NCBI RefSeq assembly: GCF_004053875.1 | Contig: NZ_SBIP01000001.1 | Location: forward strand, 558,001-622,000 | Reading direction: 5' to 3' | Source: Neorhizobium lilium | Lineage (GTDB): Bacteria > Pseudomonadota > Alphaproteobacteria > Rhizobiales > Rhizobiaceae | Length of the DNA stretch: 64,000 nt | Shown: one piece after another, positions 1 through 9,307 of the stretch | Position numbering within the stretch: position 1 is the stretch's first letter | Layout of the letters: the number at the start of each line of letters is the position of its first letter | Notes under the pieces: model-generated | Seen by the model: only the letters and a program-made list of their open reading frames with translations | What the model was told of the DNA's origin: nothing | The model's database searches: none | Made by a program: the position numbers and the translations under genes

Positions 1-1
1 A

Positions 2-1552
2 ATGACGCTGCTCCTTTGCGGAATGGTCATCAGTTTCTCGGCGGGCTCGGCATCCGTCATCCTGGCGCTGTTTCACCACGAATATCTGCGAGGCGTCTTC
101 ATCTGGGGTAGCGGCTCACTCATTCAGAACGACTATTCCAATGCAATTGCGCTGGCATCGCGCATGATCGTTTTGATCCCGCTGCTACTGCTTTTCTATC
201 GGCCGCTGACCATCATCAGCCTCGATGAAGCCCATGCCCGCGGTCTCGGACTTTCTCCAGCCGGATTGCGCGCTGCGGTTCTGTTCATTTCCACCCTCCT
301 GTCAGCAACTGTCGTCGCCCGCGTCGGCGTGATCGCTTTCGTCGGCCTTGCCGCCACCAGTCTCGCACGAATGGCCGGCGCTCGCACACTTCGCCAGCGA
401 TTGCTGTGGGGAACCCTCCTCGGTTCCGCTCTTCTCTTGCTTGCCGACGGTCTGGTTCTCGTCGGTGCTCCTGTCATCGGAGAGGTGCCGACAGGCACAG
501 TAACGGCAATCGCCGGCGCTCTCCTGATGCTCGTGCTCATCAAGAACGTGCCGCACTCTATCGACCACGCAAACACTGACGTTCTGGCCTACGGGACCAG
601 CCCGGTGGGGGGCCGGCATGTGTTGGCAGGCTGCCTGGTCATCGCCATTGCAATTGCAGGCTTTTCACTGACGGAGCAGCTCACCGTCAGTGGCGTCGAC
701 CCCTCGGTGCTGTTCGCGGGCCGGTGGCCGCGGGTCCTGACCTCGGCAAGCGCGGGCGCAATGCTGGCGATCGCGGGTGCCGTCACTCAGGCCGTGACGC
801 GCAATCCGATGGCAAGTCCGGAGGGGCTGGGCATCAGTGGCGGAGCGGGACTCGGGATCATTGCAGCGTTCTTCGCCGGCGGAATGGTATCGCCGTTGCT
901 GCCCCTAGCCGGCGGCATTTCCGGTGCCGTCATTGCTTTCGCCATCATCCTGATTGTTGCACGAGGGAAAAGCTACGCGCCTGGACCGGTTCTTCTCTCG
1001 GGCATAGCGATAAGTGCCCTTGCGACCGCGATGATCTCGCTCATTGTCGCAAGTGGCGATCCACGCGCAAGTTATATTCTGGCATGGACGATGGGCCCGA
1101 CGTTCCGCGCAACCAGCATAGTCGCGATCATCGCGACTATGCTGGTCTTGATCGGGCTGGCGATCTCGCCCCTCTTCCGCCGCTCGCTTGAAGTCCTGCC
1201 CCTCGGCGACAGTACGGCACTCTCTCTCGGGATTGATCCGGCTCGGACCCGGATGATGCTGTTGCTGTTCGCTGCCTCCCTAACAGGCGTCGCGACGATG
1301 ATCGTAGGCCCCTTGAGCTTCGTCGGCATGATGGCGCCGCACATTGCGCGAGTTGCCGGCTCACGCCGCCCGGCCAGCCTCCCTCTCACCGCAGCCGCGA
1401 TCGGCGCAACGCTGATGATCGCATCCGACTGGTTGGGCCGGGCTGCCGATTTCCCCTATGAGATACCTGCGGGTGTCATCGCAGCCTTTATCGGGGGACC
1501 GTACTTTCTTTGGGTGATCCGCTCGCAGGGAAGATACGCCTCCAGATCGTAA
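2..1552 (+). CDS. fhuB: Fused FecCD-family iron-siderophore ABC permease (FhuB-type), 5' partial
   Basis: Inner-membrane permease for Fe3+-siderophore import. The visible 516 residues are almost entirely hydrophobic and contain two FecCD repeats: the end of one unit (residues about 1-180) and a full second unit (about 200-510). The FecCD signatures are visible: NPMASPEGLGISGGAGLG near residue 268 and GPLSFVGMMAPHIAR near residue 437. Two fused units are typical of FhuB (about 660 residues), so roughly 140 N-terminal residues lie outside the window and the methionine at position 2 is probably not the real start. The ATPase gene follows 18 bases downstream. The binding protein and outer-membrane receptor are not in the window, so the siderophore is unknown; hydroxamate type is only a guess from FhuB likeness. 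Confidence 0.92.
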   Translation: MTLLLCGMVISFSAGSASVILALFHHEYLRGVFIWGSGSLIQNDYSNAIALASRMIVLIPLLLLFYRPLTIISLDEAHARGLGLSPAGLRAAVLFISTLLSATVVARVGVIAFVGLAATSLARMAGARTLRQRLLWGTLLGSALLLLADGLVLVGAPVIGEVPTGTVTAIAGALLMLVLIKNVPHSIDHANTDVLAYGTSPVGGRHVLAGCLVIAIAIAGFSLTEQLTVSGVDPSVLFAGRWPRVLTSASAGAMLAIAGAVTQAVTRNPMASPEGLGISGGAGLGIIAAFFAGGMVSPLLPLAGGISGAVIAFAIILIVARGKSYAPGPVLLSGIAISALATAMISLIVASGDPRASYILAWTMGPTFRATSIVAIIATMLVLIGLAISPLFRRSLEVLPLGDSTALSLGIDPARTRMMLLLFAASLTGVATMIVGPLSFVGMMAPHIARVAGSRRPASLPLTAAAIGATLMIASDWLGRAADFPYEIPAGVIAAFIGGPYFLWVIRSQGRYASRS

Positions 1553-1570
1553 CAATAAAAGGTAATCGCC

Positions 1571-2389
1571 TTGCCCCAAATTCTCGAAGCCACCGGAACG
1601 CAAACGATCTCAGACGCATCCCTATTCACGCTGGAACAAGCTACTGTCTCTGCCGGAGCCCGCATCCTGCTCCAGCCACTGACGATAGCCCTCCCTGCCC
1701 GGCGAATTATCGGTCTGATCGGGCATAATGGCTCGGGCAAGTCGACATTAATCAAGCTCCTTGCCCGCCAGCAACCTCTCACCGGCGGCACGATCTCATT
1801 CGACGGCAAGGGACTGGACGAATGGCGCAGCCGACCATTCGCCCGCAAGGTCGCCTATCTCCCCCAGCAAACACCAAACACAGCCGGCATGCTCGTGAGT
1901 GAACTCGTGGCGCTTGGGCGCTATCCATGGCACGGCGCACTCGGTCGGTTTGGGTTGCAGGACAACCGCATGGTCGAAGAGGCGATGGAGCTGACCGACG
2001 TCACAAGCTATCGGGATCGTCTCGTCGAGACACTGTCGGGCGGGGAGCGGCAGCGCGTCTGGCTTGCAATGTTGGTCGCGCAGAACGCTGATTGGCTTCT
2101 CCTCGACGAGCCGACATCAGCCCTGGATATCGCCCATCAGGTCGAGGTCTTGTCTCTCGTTCGCCGCCTCACCGAGGAACGCGGGCTCGGGGTTGTCGTC
2201 GTTCTACACGATGTTAACATGGCGGCACGCTTCTGCGACGAAATCCTTGCCCTTCACTCCGGAATGCTGATTGCCCGAGGCACGCCTGAGGACATCGTAA
2301 CGCCTAATCAACTGCAAGCGATATATGGGACGCGAATGGGCGTTATGCGGCATCCCGACACCGGTCATCCAGTGAGCTATGTCAGGTAA
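1571..2389 (+). CDS. fhuC: Iron-siderophore ABC transporter ATP-binding protein (FhuC/FecE type)
   Basis: Cytoplasmic ATPase that powers the FhuB-type permease encoded just upstream. Walker A (GHNGSGKST, residues 51-59), Q-loop region (YLPQQ, 96-100), signature LSGGERQR (155-162), Walker B with catalytic glutamate (LLLDEP, 176-181) and the switch histidine (VLHDVN) are all present, so the protein should be active. Its 272 residues are usual for FhuC. The start is TTG: there is no nearby in-frame ATG, an AAAGG ribosome-binding site lies just upstream, and the start sits 18 bases after the permease stop, which fits co-transcription. The family is clear; the exact siderophore is not. Confidence 0.92.
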   Translation: MPQILEATGTQTISDASLFTLEQATVSAGARILLQPLTIALPARRIIGLIGHNGSGKSTLIKLLARQQPLTGGTISFDGKGLDEWRSRPFARKVAYLPQQTPNTAGMLVSELVALGRYPWHGALGRFGLQDNRMVEEAMELTDVTSYRDRLVETLSGGERQRVWLAMLVAQNADWLLLDEPTSALDIAHQVEVLSLVRRLTEERGLGVVVVLHDVNMAARFCDEILALHSGMLIARGTPEDIVTPNQLQAIYGTRMGVMRHPDTGHPVSYVR

Positions 2390-2782
2390 GGACGTTCCTG
2401 AGCTCGTGAAGGGATCTGATCCGACTTCTTGGCCGAGGCCGCTTGTTCTCATTCCAAAGGCTGAACGCAGAACCGCGACGTCCGCCAGGTGGACGTGACG
2501 TGTCGCTTGATAACTACCCGAAGGCGAAGCGGAGTTGACAGCGTTTAAACGATATCGCTACCAAGCAGCCGACTGAACGCCGGCGGCTACCTTCACCGGG
2601 AATTGGATGCCGTAACAGAAAAATCGGCGAAATGGCGATCGAAATTCATCATGAAGGAGAGCGGTTGAATTCCAATCTCAGTCAGGTCGTCCAGTAGCGC
2701 GAAAGGCTTGCCTTCTTCTTTTTTCAAATAAACTGCAAATTAACAAGCCTTCGCTAACCTTTAGGAGACTGAAGCCAGTAAA
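2390..2782. other. Intergenic stretch without a recognisable gene
   Basis: About 390 bases between the siderophore ATPase and the chemoreceptor. No open frame with a ribosome-binding site and family resemblance was found on either strand. The A/T-rich part around 2715-2760 could hold the chemoreceptor promoter, but no convincing -35/-10 pair can be named. Confidence 0.5.
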
Positions 2783-2824
2783 ATCGCCTTGGTGAGGGGT
2801 ATGGAGGCCAAGGCGATCCTTTTT
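2783..2824 (+). terminator. Intrinsic terminator-like hairpin just upstream of the chemoreceptor
   Basis: Perfect 10-bp inverted repeat (ATCGCCTTGG at 2783-2792 and CCAAGGCGAT at 2808-2817) with a 15-base loop, followed by CC and five T residues (2820-2824). This is a standard Rho-independent shape. It ends only 32 bases before the chemoreceptor start codon, so it either terminates the upstream iron operon about 400 bases late or lies inside the mcp leader as an attenuator. The sequence alone does not decide which. Confidence 0.65.
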
Positions 2825-2856
2825 GTCGCCACCTCCACTATAGGGGGCATTTCCGC

Positions 2857-5127
2857 ATGTTTTTTAAATCGGCAACAAGCCGTAATATTTTTGCGATCGC
2901 AGCATCAGGTGTGGTGGCAACAGTCGCCGCCTCAGGTGTTCTGTTCTGTCTCGCGTACCAAAATATTAAGCAGTCAAGCCTGGACCAGATGCGCGAAATC
3001 GCCGCCTTAAATGCACTTGAGCAAGAAAAGACAATGGGTGTCGCCATGGGGATCGTCAACGGACTGGAGACGACCTTGGCGACGATCAAGGAAAACGGGT
3101 CGGCTGATCGCCGCGAAACCGATCTCATTCTTAAGAACCTGCTGCGCGACAACCCAATCGCACTCGGCGTCTGGACGGGCTGGGAGCCCAACGCGTTCGA
3201 CGGTAAAGACAGGGATTTTGTCGGTGCTGAGGGGCATGACGCCACCGGGCGCTATGTGCCTTATTGGGTGCGAAGCGGAGACAGCATCGAGCATACACCG
3301 CTTGTTGACTACACGGTGAGCGGTGCGGGAGACTATTATCAGCAACCGTTCACGCAAAAAAAATCAGTTGTGATTGAGCCTTACGTCTACGAGGTGAATG
3401 GCAAACAGGTGCTGATGACCTCCGTTGCAAAACCGGTAATCGTCAACGGGCAAGCGCTCGGCGTCGCCGGATTGGATATCTCGCTCGATGTGGCGAACAA
3501 GACAATTTCCGCAGTCCATCCGATGGAGACAGGCTATTTAAGCCTCATCACCGGCGCCGGCAACATCATCAGCCATCCTGATACGCAGCTTGTGGGAAAA
3601 AACATCAAGGATGGCGGCGCGGCAACGGGCAACTGGAACCTTCTAATTCAAAAACCCGGTGAAGCGCTCGAAACGACCATTGCCAATGGCGACAAGGTAT
3701 TTTTGACTGCCTACCCGGTAAAGCTGACTGACGATCTTAACTGGTACGCAGTCGTTGCCGTTCCAAAGGCTACCGTCTTTGCTCGACTATATGCCATGGC
3801 GTGGAGTGCTGCGGCCGTCACCGGACTATCCGCTTTGCTGCTGGGGGTTTGCGGATGGCTGATCGCTCGCGGCTTCATCAAGCGCGTCACGAATGTGATC
3901 GCCGAAACGGATCTCATTGCCAACGGTCGGCTAAACGTCGAACTCAAGGACCGGGACCGGAAGGACGAGCTGGGCGATATGTCGCGCTCGCTTGCCGTTC
4001 TCCTTGAAAGCAATCGTCAGAAGGTTCGGCTGGAGGAAGAGGCAACGGCGGCCCGTGCCGCGCAAGAAACCGAGCGCGTCGAACGTTCTCGCATCACGTC
4101 CGCACAGGAAGAACAGGTAAAATTCGCGGTAGGCGAGTTGGCGTCGGGCTTGGTCAAACTTTCCGAAGGCGACATGACCGTCCGCTTGAACCATCCCTTC
4201 ACGGCCGCGCTTGATGAGATCCGTACAAACTTCAACCATTCGGTTGAAAAGCTCCAGGCAGCCATGGTCTCCTTCTCGGACAACGCGGCTGCAATCCAAG
4301 CTGGTGCCGAAGAAATCAAATCGGCTGCAGACGACCTTGCACGCCGTACCGAACAGCAGGCAGCCAGTGTCGAGGAGACAGCCGCTGCGCTCGAAGAGAT
4401 CACCACGTCGGTCAAGGATTCGACGTCACGCGCCGAGGAAGCCAGTTCTCTTGTGGCCAGGACAAAGGATAATGCCGAACGTTCGGGTGAAGTCGTTCGC
4501 CAGGCGGTCGCAGCGATGGGCAGCATCGAACAATCGTCACAATCAATTTCCAACATCATCGGGGTCATCGATGAAATTGCATTCCAGACCAATCTGCTGG
4601 CACTGAATGCAGGCGTCGAGGCGGCGCGCGCCGGCGATGCGGGAAAGGGATTTGCGGTCGTCGCACAGGAGGTTCGCGAACTGGCGCAACGCTCGGCTGC
4701 CGCTGCCAAAGAAATCAAGACCCTGATCACGACATCGGGCGATCAGGTGAAACACGGCGTCAACCTTGTCGGCAAGACTGGCGAAGCGCTGCAGGGCATC
4801 GTCGCGGAGGTGAAGCAGGTCGACGTCAACGTCAAGGCAATTGCTCACGCTGCGCGCGAACAATCGATAGGCCTCCAGGAAATCAACACCGCTGTGAACC
4901 AGATGGATCAGGTTACGCAACAGAATGCAGCCATGGTCGAGGAATCCAGCGCTGCTTCGCACATGCTGGTTACCGAAGTGACCTCGTTGTCGGATCGTCT
5001 GGGCCAGTTCGAACTCGGAAATGGGAACGGCGGCTCGATGCATCCATCGAATGTACAAGTCCTTCGCCGTTCTACCACAAGTTCCAAAGTGGTAACTGCG
5101 GTGAGGAAGTCGCAGATTCGGTATTAG
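2857..5127 (+). CDS. Methyl-accepting chemotaxis protein with periplasmic dCache-type sensor
   Basis: Transmembrane chemoreceptor signalling to CheA/CheW. Order of parts: N-terminal membrane segment (residues about 6-29), a periplasmic region of about 270 residues with double-Cache features (GVWTGWEPNAFDGKD, YWVRSGDSIEHTPLVDY, and a GVAGLDISLD element), a second membrane segment (about 310-335), a HAMP domain (336-388), and a cytoplasmic coiled coil with the highly conserved tip ([23 protein letters not shown], around residues 570-595). It ends in IRY with no NWETF-like CheR-binding pentapeptide. The ribosome-binding site is AGGGGG about 9 bases upstream. dCache sensors usually bind amino acids or other small organics; the ligand cannot be read from sequence. 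A terminator-like hairpin lies directly upstream. Confidence 0.93.
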   Translation: MFFKSATSRNIFAIAASGVVATVAASGVLFCLAYQNIKQSSLDQMREIAALNALEQEKTMGVAMGIVNGLETTLATIKENGSADRRETDLILKNLLRDNPIALGVWTGWEPNAFDGKDRDFVGAEGHDATGRYVPYWVRSGDSIEHTPLVDYTVSGAGDYYQQPFTQKKSVVIEPYVYEVNGKQVLMTSVAKPVIVNGQALGVAGLDISLDVANKTISAVHPMETGYLSLITGAGNIISHPDTQLVGKNIKDGGAATGNWNLLIQKPGEALETTIANGDKVFLTAYPVKLTDDLNWYAVVAVPKATVFARLYAMAWSAAAVTGLSALLLGVCGWLIARGFIKRVTNVIAETDLIANGRLNVELKDRDRKDELGDMSRSLAVLLESNRQKVRLEEEATAARAAQETERVERSRITSAQEEQVKFAVGELASGLVKLSEGDMTVRLNHPFTAALDEIRTNFNHSVEKLQAAMVSFSDNAAAIQAGAEEIKSAADDLARRTEQQAASVEETAAALEEITTSVKDSTSRAEEASSLVARTKDNAERSGEVVRQAVAAMGSIEQSSQSISNIIGVIDEIAFQTNLLALNAGVEAARAGDAGKGFAVVAQEVRELAQRSAAAAKEIKTLITTSGDQVKHGVNLVGKTGEALQGIVAEVKQVDVNVKAIAHAAREQSIGLQEINTAVNQMDQVTQQNAAMVEESSAASHMLVTEVTSLSDRLGQFELGNGNGGSMHPSNVQVLRRSTTSSKVVTAVRKSQIRY

Positions 5128-5976
5128 CGTGCTGAACCAGCGCAGACGGGTTGGCTTCCGAAGTAGCCCGCCCTGAACCTGAGGGCAGAATTCCCGCCGA
5201 TCACAAGCGTCTGAAGGGCGATGATGTGGATCGCGTCCGGTAGGGTAGATGGGGTCGGTCCACCAAAGCCATCGACGTCAACGATCGGAAGATTCGCCTG
5301 CTCGCTGATTCGAATCACTGAGGGTAAGGCTGGACCGGAGCGCGAACACCATCTTGCCCGCCCTCTTGGAACACACCGACAGACTGGAAGGCCCTCAAGG
5401 CGCATCTTGATCCGAACCTGTTGCGCATCTGCCTGCAAGCAAGCCGGCCTGCGCAAGCACGAACGCCCCGCCCCAGATTGCACGATCCGCGTTCCAGCTG
5501 CATTGGCCCCGAGAACCCGTCCTTGAAACTTCACGGTGAACAGGTGACACGTTTCCACGACAACCTTCATCTGAAGCGGTCGCCAAAGATCTCCAACGTA
5601 ATGGATTATCACGACCGATGAACTGTCACCGGGATTTACCGCGCCGTTCTACGCTCCTGCCAACTCTTCTGAGGCTCAAACAGATCTTCAGCGTGATCGC
5701 ATGGAGCCAACACGGTATAGATTCTGTCGTCTATTCTTCGTGTGATGAAGCAGCGGCGGCTCTGAATGTGAGGAAATTCCTCGTAGAAGGCGAGTGCTTA
5801 GCCGACTTTTGATGGCGAATATGCCCTTTGCCTACAAGCGATGATTTGGACAGTATTTCTAGAATCGCTGAAAATTCACCGGCCGTATGGATTCGTGTAA
5901 ATCCCCATGCCTTCGTTATCGTCTCTTGAAATGCGCGGAAAGCCCTCTTCATCACGAAGTAAGGGAGTCGTCGACG
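5128..5976. other. Long non-coding gap, possibly with a decayed regulator fragment
   Basis: About 850 bases between the chemoreceptor and the SDR gene with no intact gene. On the minus strand between about 5130 and 5610 short pieces in different frames resemble the DJ-1/PfpI half of GlxA/FtrA-type AraC regulators: a GAFVLAQAGLLAGR stretch near 5440 and an ALQTLVIGG stretch near 5200. Their order is the reverse of that in intact proteins, so the resemblance may be partly chance. Nothing was recognised from 5615 to 5976. Confidence 0.3.
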
Positions 5977-6792
5977 TCAGACTGGCAACCCGAGTTGCTT
6001 TCGCAAGCTCTTGTCGAACGCGAATGCGGGGACGAAACGGCGCAGGAAACTGACCTGGCGCGCCATTTTTCCGGCTGCATAGCGCCTCTTCGGAGCGGGA
6101 TCAGTCGCAGCCGTCAAGACAACCTCGGCGACCACTTCGGGTGCGTCGCCTTTTTCCATCGCTTTCCCCACGACTACCGTCATGCCCGCGCGCGCAGAGT
6201 CATAGATCTCAAGCAGCTGATCCGGCTTCGCGAGATTGTCTTCGAATGACGTACGGGTATAGGCGGGCTCCACCAACGAAACGCGAATGCCGAACGGCCG
6301 CAGTTCGTGGTCAAGCGACTCAGAATAGCCCTCGATTGCATGTTTGGTCGACGAGTAAAGCGCGAAATAGGGAGCGGGGATGAATCCTTGCACCGAACTC
6401 AAATTGATAATTCTGCCCTTCCCCTGGCGTCGCATTGCCGGCAACACCGCGTTGGTAACGCGAAAAACGCCAAAGACGTTCACGTCGAACAGCGCTTGGG
6501 CTTGGGCGATCGAAGACTCTTCCGCGCCACCAAGCAGACCCATGCCAGCATTGTTGATAAGCAGGTCGATGCGACCGGCCGCGGCCAGCACGTCTTCAAC
6601 AAGTTTCGCCACGGACGCGTCGTCGGTCACGTCGCAGGTCAGCATGGTAATGCCATCGCTCTTCTGGGCGACGGCACGACGGCTGGTGCCGAATACACGA
6701 AAGCCGGCCTTTTGGAGCGCCTTGGCCGTTGCGTATCCTATGCCGGTGGATGCCCCTGTTACCAGGGCGACGCCGAGATTGGTATTGTTCAT
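5977..6792 (-). CDS. Classical short-chain dehydrogenase/reductase (SDR) oxidoreductase
   Basis: NAD(P)-dependent oxidoreductase of unknown substrate, 271 residues. The Rossmann motif VTGASTGIG is at residues 11-19, the NNAG motif at 80-83, and the catalytic Ser133, Tyr146 and Lys150 (YSSTK) are all present. A longer C-terminal part (about residues 190-271) follows the common SDR core, as in SDRs of the retinol dehydrogenase-like group. It is divergent from the TetR gene at 7240, and a 19-bp palindrome lies 24 bases upstream of its start, so it is the likely target of that regulator. Confidence 0.9.
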   Translation of the reverse strand: MNNTNLGVALVTGASTGIGYATAKALQKAGFRVFGTSRRAVAQKSDGITMLTCDVTDDASVAKLVEDVLAAAGRIDLLINNAGMGLLGGAEESSIAQAQALFDVNVFGVFRVTNAVLPAMRRQGKGRIINLSSVQGFIPAPYFALYSSTKHAIEGYSESLDHELRPFGIRVSLVEPAYTRTSFEDNLAKPDQLLEIYDSARAGMTVVVGKAMEKGDAPEVVAEVVLTAATDPAPKRRYAAGKMARQVSFLRRFVPAFAFDKSLRKQLGLPV

Positions 6793-6815
6793 GGATCACT
6801 TTCTTTCTTTGTGTG

Positions 6816-6834
6816 GGATACTTTGAAAATATCC
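6816..6834. promoter_or_regulatory. Palindromic operator candidate for the adjacent TetR regulator
   Basis: Near-perfect palindrome GGATACTTTGAAAATATCC: the arms GGATA/TATCC and TTT/AAA pair around a central G with one mismatched pair. It sits 24-42 bases upstream of the SDR start codon in the divergent SDR-TetR intergenic region. Its size and location are typical of TetR-family operators. Binding by this regulator is inference. Confidence 0.55.
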
Positions 6835-7239
6835 GTTGCCTAGGCGGGAAGCCTCAATTGTCAGGACTCGAGGCTACACCCCGTGCCGCCAGCCACGATC
6901 CCGGTCACTTCCTTTAGAGTTCATTCGAAATCTATGCAATGGGTAGATAGCGAACACAATCTAAAAGATCGAGGTATCGATAAAAGCGTAGGTGCATCGC
7001 GGCCGACCGAGCAACTTGCAAACCCAGCATTGCAAGGAAGTGGACGCCGATCGTCGTCGTACGGAAGTCGTAGCGTGCAACGGTCGCTTTCTTGGCGAAT
7101 GTGGCGAGGTGCCGTGATCCGCAGACCTACCCGAGCGGCAGGCACACTGCTATCGTCAACGGGCCGGACACAATTGGGCTCGGTGAGCCGCTTCCTCAAC
7201 ACTTCAGGCGATCTGGGCCGCCAGGATGACGACACTGTG
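6835..7239. other. SDR-TetR intergenic region
   Basis: Rest of the divergent intergenic region. A frame is open ahead of the TetR start but lacks a ribosome-binding site and family resemblance, so it is treated as leader DNA. On the minus strand around 7010-7120 a frame reading VARYDF and FLAMLGL loosely recalls the C-terminal part of IS5-type transposases; this is too weak to call an insertion-sequence relic. Confidence 0.35.
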
Positions 7240-7881
7240 ATGACAGTTATGCTCAAGAAAACTAGACGGAAAGACCCAAGCCGGACTCAGGAGAATATCC
7301 TGGATGTCGCGACGGAAGAATTCGCCAGAAATGGCTTGGCAGGGGGTCGGATTGATCAGATCGCTGCCCTCACGCAGACTTCGAAACGCATGATCTACTA
7401 CTACTTTGGGAGCAAGGAAGGACTTTACCTTGCCGTGTTGGAAAGAGCTTACCGTAAAATACGGTCTGTGGAGGCAGACTTGCAGCTTGGCGCCCTAGCA
7501 CCCGACGTAGCGCTTACCGTGCTGATTTCATCCACTTTCGACCATGACGAAGCCAATCCTGTTTTCGTACGGCTGGTTAGCATCGAAAACATCCACTACG
7601 CCGCACATATGATGCGATCTGAAGTCATTCGGGACTTGAATATCTCTGTGATCGAAGTGCTCGACGACATCCTCATGCGCGGCCTGAAAAGTGGAATCTT
7701 CAAGCGCGAAGTCGAGGCTATCGACCTTCACATGTTGATCAGCGCGTTCTGCTTTTTCCGCGTCTCTAACAGGCATACATTCGGCACGATTTACCGGCTT
7801 GATCTTTCCGCGAAGGACATTGTTGGCCGGCATAAAACCATGATTTCCGATGTAGTTCTCAGTTATCTGAAAACAGCCTGA
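7240..7881 (+). CDS. TetR/AcrR-family transcriptional regulator
   Basis: One-component repressor-type regulator of about 213 residues. The N-terminal TetR helix-turn-helix is clear at residues about 15-60 (ILDVATEEFARNGLAGGRID, then QTSKRMIYYYFGSKEGLY), followed by an all-helical ligand-binding domain. The ATG at 7240 was chosen because it leaves a normal short N-terminus before the DNA-binding helices; the frame stays open much further upstream, but that part has no TetR similarity. ATG at 7249 is an alternative. It is divergent from the SDR gene, with a palindromic operator candidate between them, so control of the SDR and of itself is the simplest model. Confidence 0.9.
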   Translation: MTVMLKKTRRKDPSRTQENILDVATEEFARNGLAGGRIDQIAALTQTSKRMIYYYFGSKEGLYLAVLERAYRKIRSVEADLQLGALAPDVALTVLISSTFDHDEANPVFVRLVSIENIHYAAHMMRSEVIRDLNISVIEVLDDILMRGLKSGIFKREVEAIDLHMLISAFCFFRVSNRHTFGTIYRLDLSAKDIVGRHKTMISDVVLSYLKTA

Positions 7882-8101
7882 TGTTCTGATGCCGACGCCC
7901 TGGAAGACAGCCGTCCAACATAAAGGCCACTCAAACGATCCAGCGTCAGCAGAATGTGTTGAATTAACGAAATAGTACGTTACAATCGCCACCGGGAGGA
8001 GAGGGAGAAGCGGCGGCTTCTCCGACAAAGCTGACACGGAACCGGCACGTTGCTGGACGCGGAACTTTGTCTTGTTCTCCTCGGATAATGGAGGAGTTCA
8101 C

Positions 8102-9127
8102 ATGAAATCATTACACGCGATCACGAACCGCGGAGGGAAGTTCGCTCTAGCCGCAAGCATGGTCAGTCTTGTTTTTGGACCCTTGCCGCTGAAAGCAGCA
8201 GAGGGCGGCAGCGTTGCTGACAACTTCAAAAAAGCCTTTGAAGCCGCAGGGACGGAGCACTTCAACCTGTACAACATGCTTTGCCCTCGCATCGAGAATG
8301 CGAATGCCGGGAAGATCGCCCAGCCCGACGACGCGCGTAAGGAGTCGATCGAAAAAGCGGCGTCAGCAAAGGTGTTTGACAACCTCTACTACGTTGGCGA
8401 GTACGCTTTTTGGGAAAGCTCCGCTTCCGCATGGGCAATCGATACTGGTGAGGGCATTGTCCTTATCGACACGCTCAATCCCGACTCCGGACCCATTCTT
8501 ATCGAGAAAGGACTCCGGGAGCAGGGACTCGACCCGAATAATATCAAGTACATCATCGTCGGCCATGCGCACGGCGATCACTACGGCGGCGCTCGCTATC
8601 TGCAAGATAAATATAGCGCACGCATAATGATGTCCGACGCCGAGTGGGATTTCTTGGCCAAGGACAAGCGCGATCCTGACCAGAAACCAAGGAAGGATAT
8701 GGTGATTAAGGATGGGGAGACCTTCCGTCTCGGTTCGGCTTCCTTCACCTTCTACGTCACTCCGGGTCATACTCCAGGTACTGTGTCTACCATCTTCACG
8801 GTCAAAGACGGACCGAAGGAGCGGAAAGTTGCCCAGTGGGGAGGAACTGGCTTCGGCTTCAACGGTGCTGAAGGGGAAGAGAAGCTCAATTGGTTCAAGA
8901 CCTATTTCCAATCAGCGGAAAGGTTCAAGAGCGCCATCAAAGAAAGTGGCGCAGACGTTGTCATAGCCAACCATCCCGGCCTCGACAACACGATCGAGAA
9001 GAACGCAGCGCTTAGCCAACCATCCGCGCGGGATAGCAACCCTTGGGTGATCGGCAATGACCGCGTCGTTGCCTATGTGCAAACAGCGCAATCATGCGCT
9101 GCCGCCGGGCTCGCAGCATACCGATGA
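8102..9127 (+). CDS. Exported metallo-beta-lactamase-fold hydrolase, subclass B3-like
   Basis: Periplasmic zinc hydrolase of 341 residues. A signal peptide covers about residues 1-32. The metal ligands follow the B3 pattern: HAHGDH (His155, His157, Asp159, His160), His223 in TPGHTPG, and His291 in ANHPG. No cysteine ligand of B1/B2 type is present. ATG at 8102 was preferred over an upstream methionine because it has a strong GGAGG site and starts a proper signal peptide. A hairpin follows the stop and an exported SGNH hydrolase gene lies 180 bases downstream. Many B3-like proteins in soil bacteria are not lactamases, so the substrate is open (beta-lactam, lactone or phosphoester). Confidence 0.85.
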   Translation: MKSLHAITNRGGKFALAASMVSLVFGPLPLKAAEGGSVADNFKKAFEAAGTEHFNLYNMLCPRIENANAGKIAQPDDARKESIEKAASAKVFDNLYYVGEYAFWESSASAWAIDTGEGIVLIDTLNPDSGPILIEKGLREQGLDPNNIKYIIVGHAHGDHYGGARYLQDKYSARIMMSDAEWDFLAKDKRDPDQKPRKDMVIKDGETFRLGSASFTFYVTPGHTPGTVSTIFTVKDGPKERKVAQWGGTGFGFNGAEGEEKLNWFKTYFQSAERFKSAIKESGADVVIANHPGLDNTIEKNAALSQPSARDSNPWVIGNDRVVAYVQTAQSCAAAGLAAYR

Positions 9128-9135
9128 GTAAGCTG

Positions 9136-9155
9136 ATGGCCGGGTATCCGGCCAT
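9136..9155 (+). terminator. Hairpin downstream of the metallo-hydrolase gene
   Basis: Perfect 8-bp stem ATGGCCGG/CCGGCCAT with a GTAT loop, starting 8 bases after the stop codon. It is followed by TATCATATT, a poor T-tract. It may act as a weak terminator or as an mRNA 3'-end stabiliser ahead of the SGNH hydrolase gene. Confidence 0.45.
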
Positions 9156-9307
9156 TATCATATTCAGCCGTTTTGGTTCTTAAAGCACCGCAGGAGGAGG
9201 AGCCTAAGCGGGTGCTGTCTGCCGTAGAGACCAGAAGTCACGCGCACTGCGTAACGACCATAAGAGCAAGCAATTTCAATCGCGTTATCAGACAGGGAGA
9301 TCAGGTA

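Noticed and set aside
7010..7120. Weak resemblance to the C-terminus of IS5-type transposases on the - strand
   Set aside because: Only a few residues match loosely, with no inverted repeats or target duplication visible.
6883..7239. N-terminal extension of the TetR frame
   Set aside because: The 119 extra residues have no TetR similarity and would cover the divergent promoter region; an internal start gives a normal regulator.
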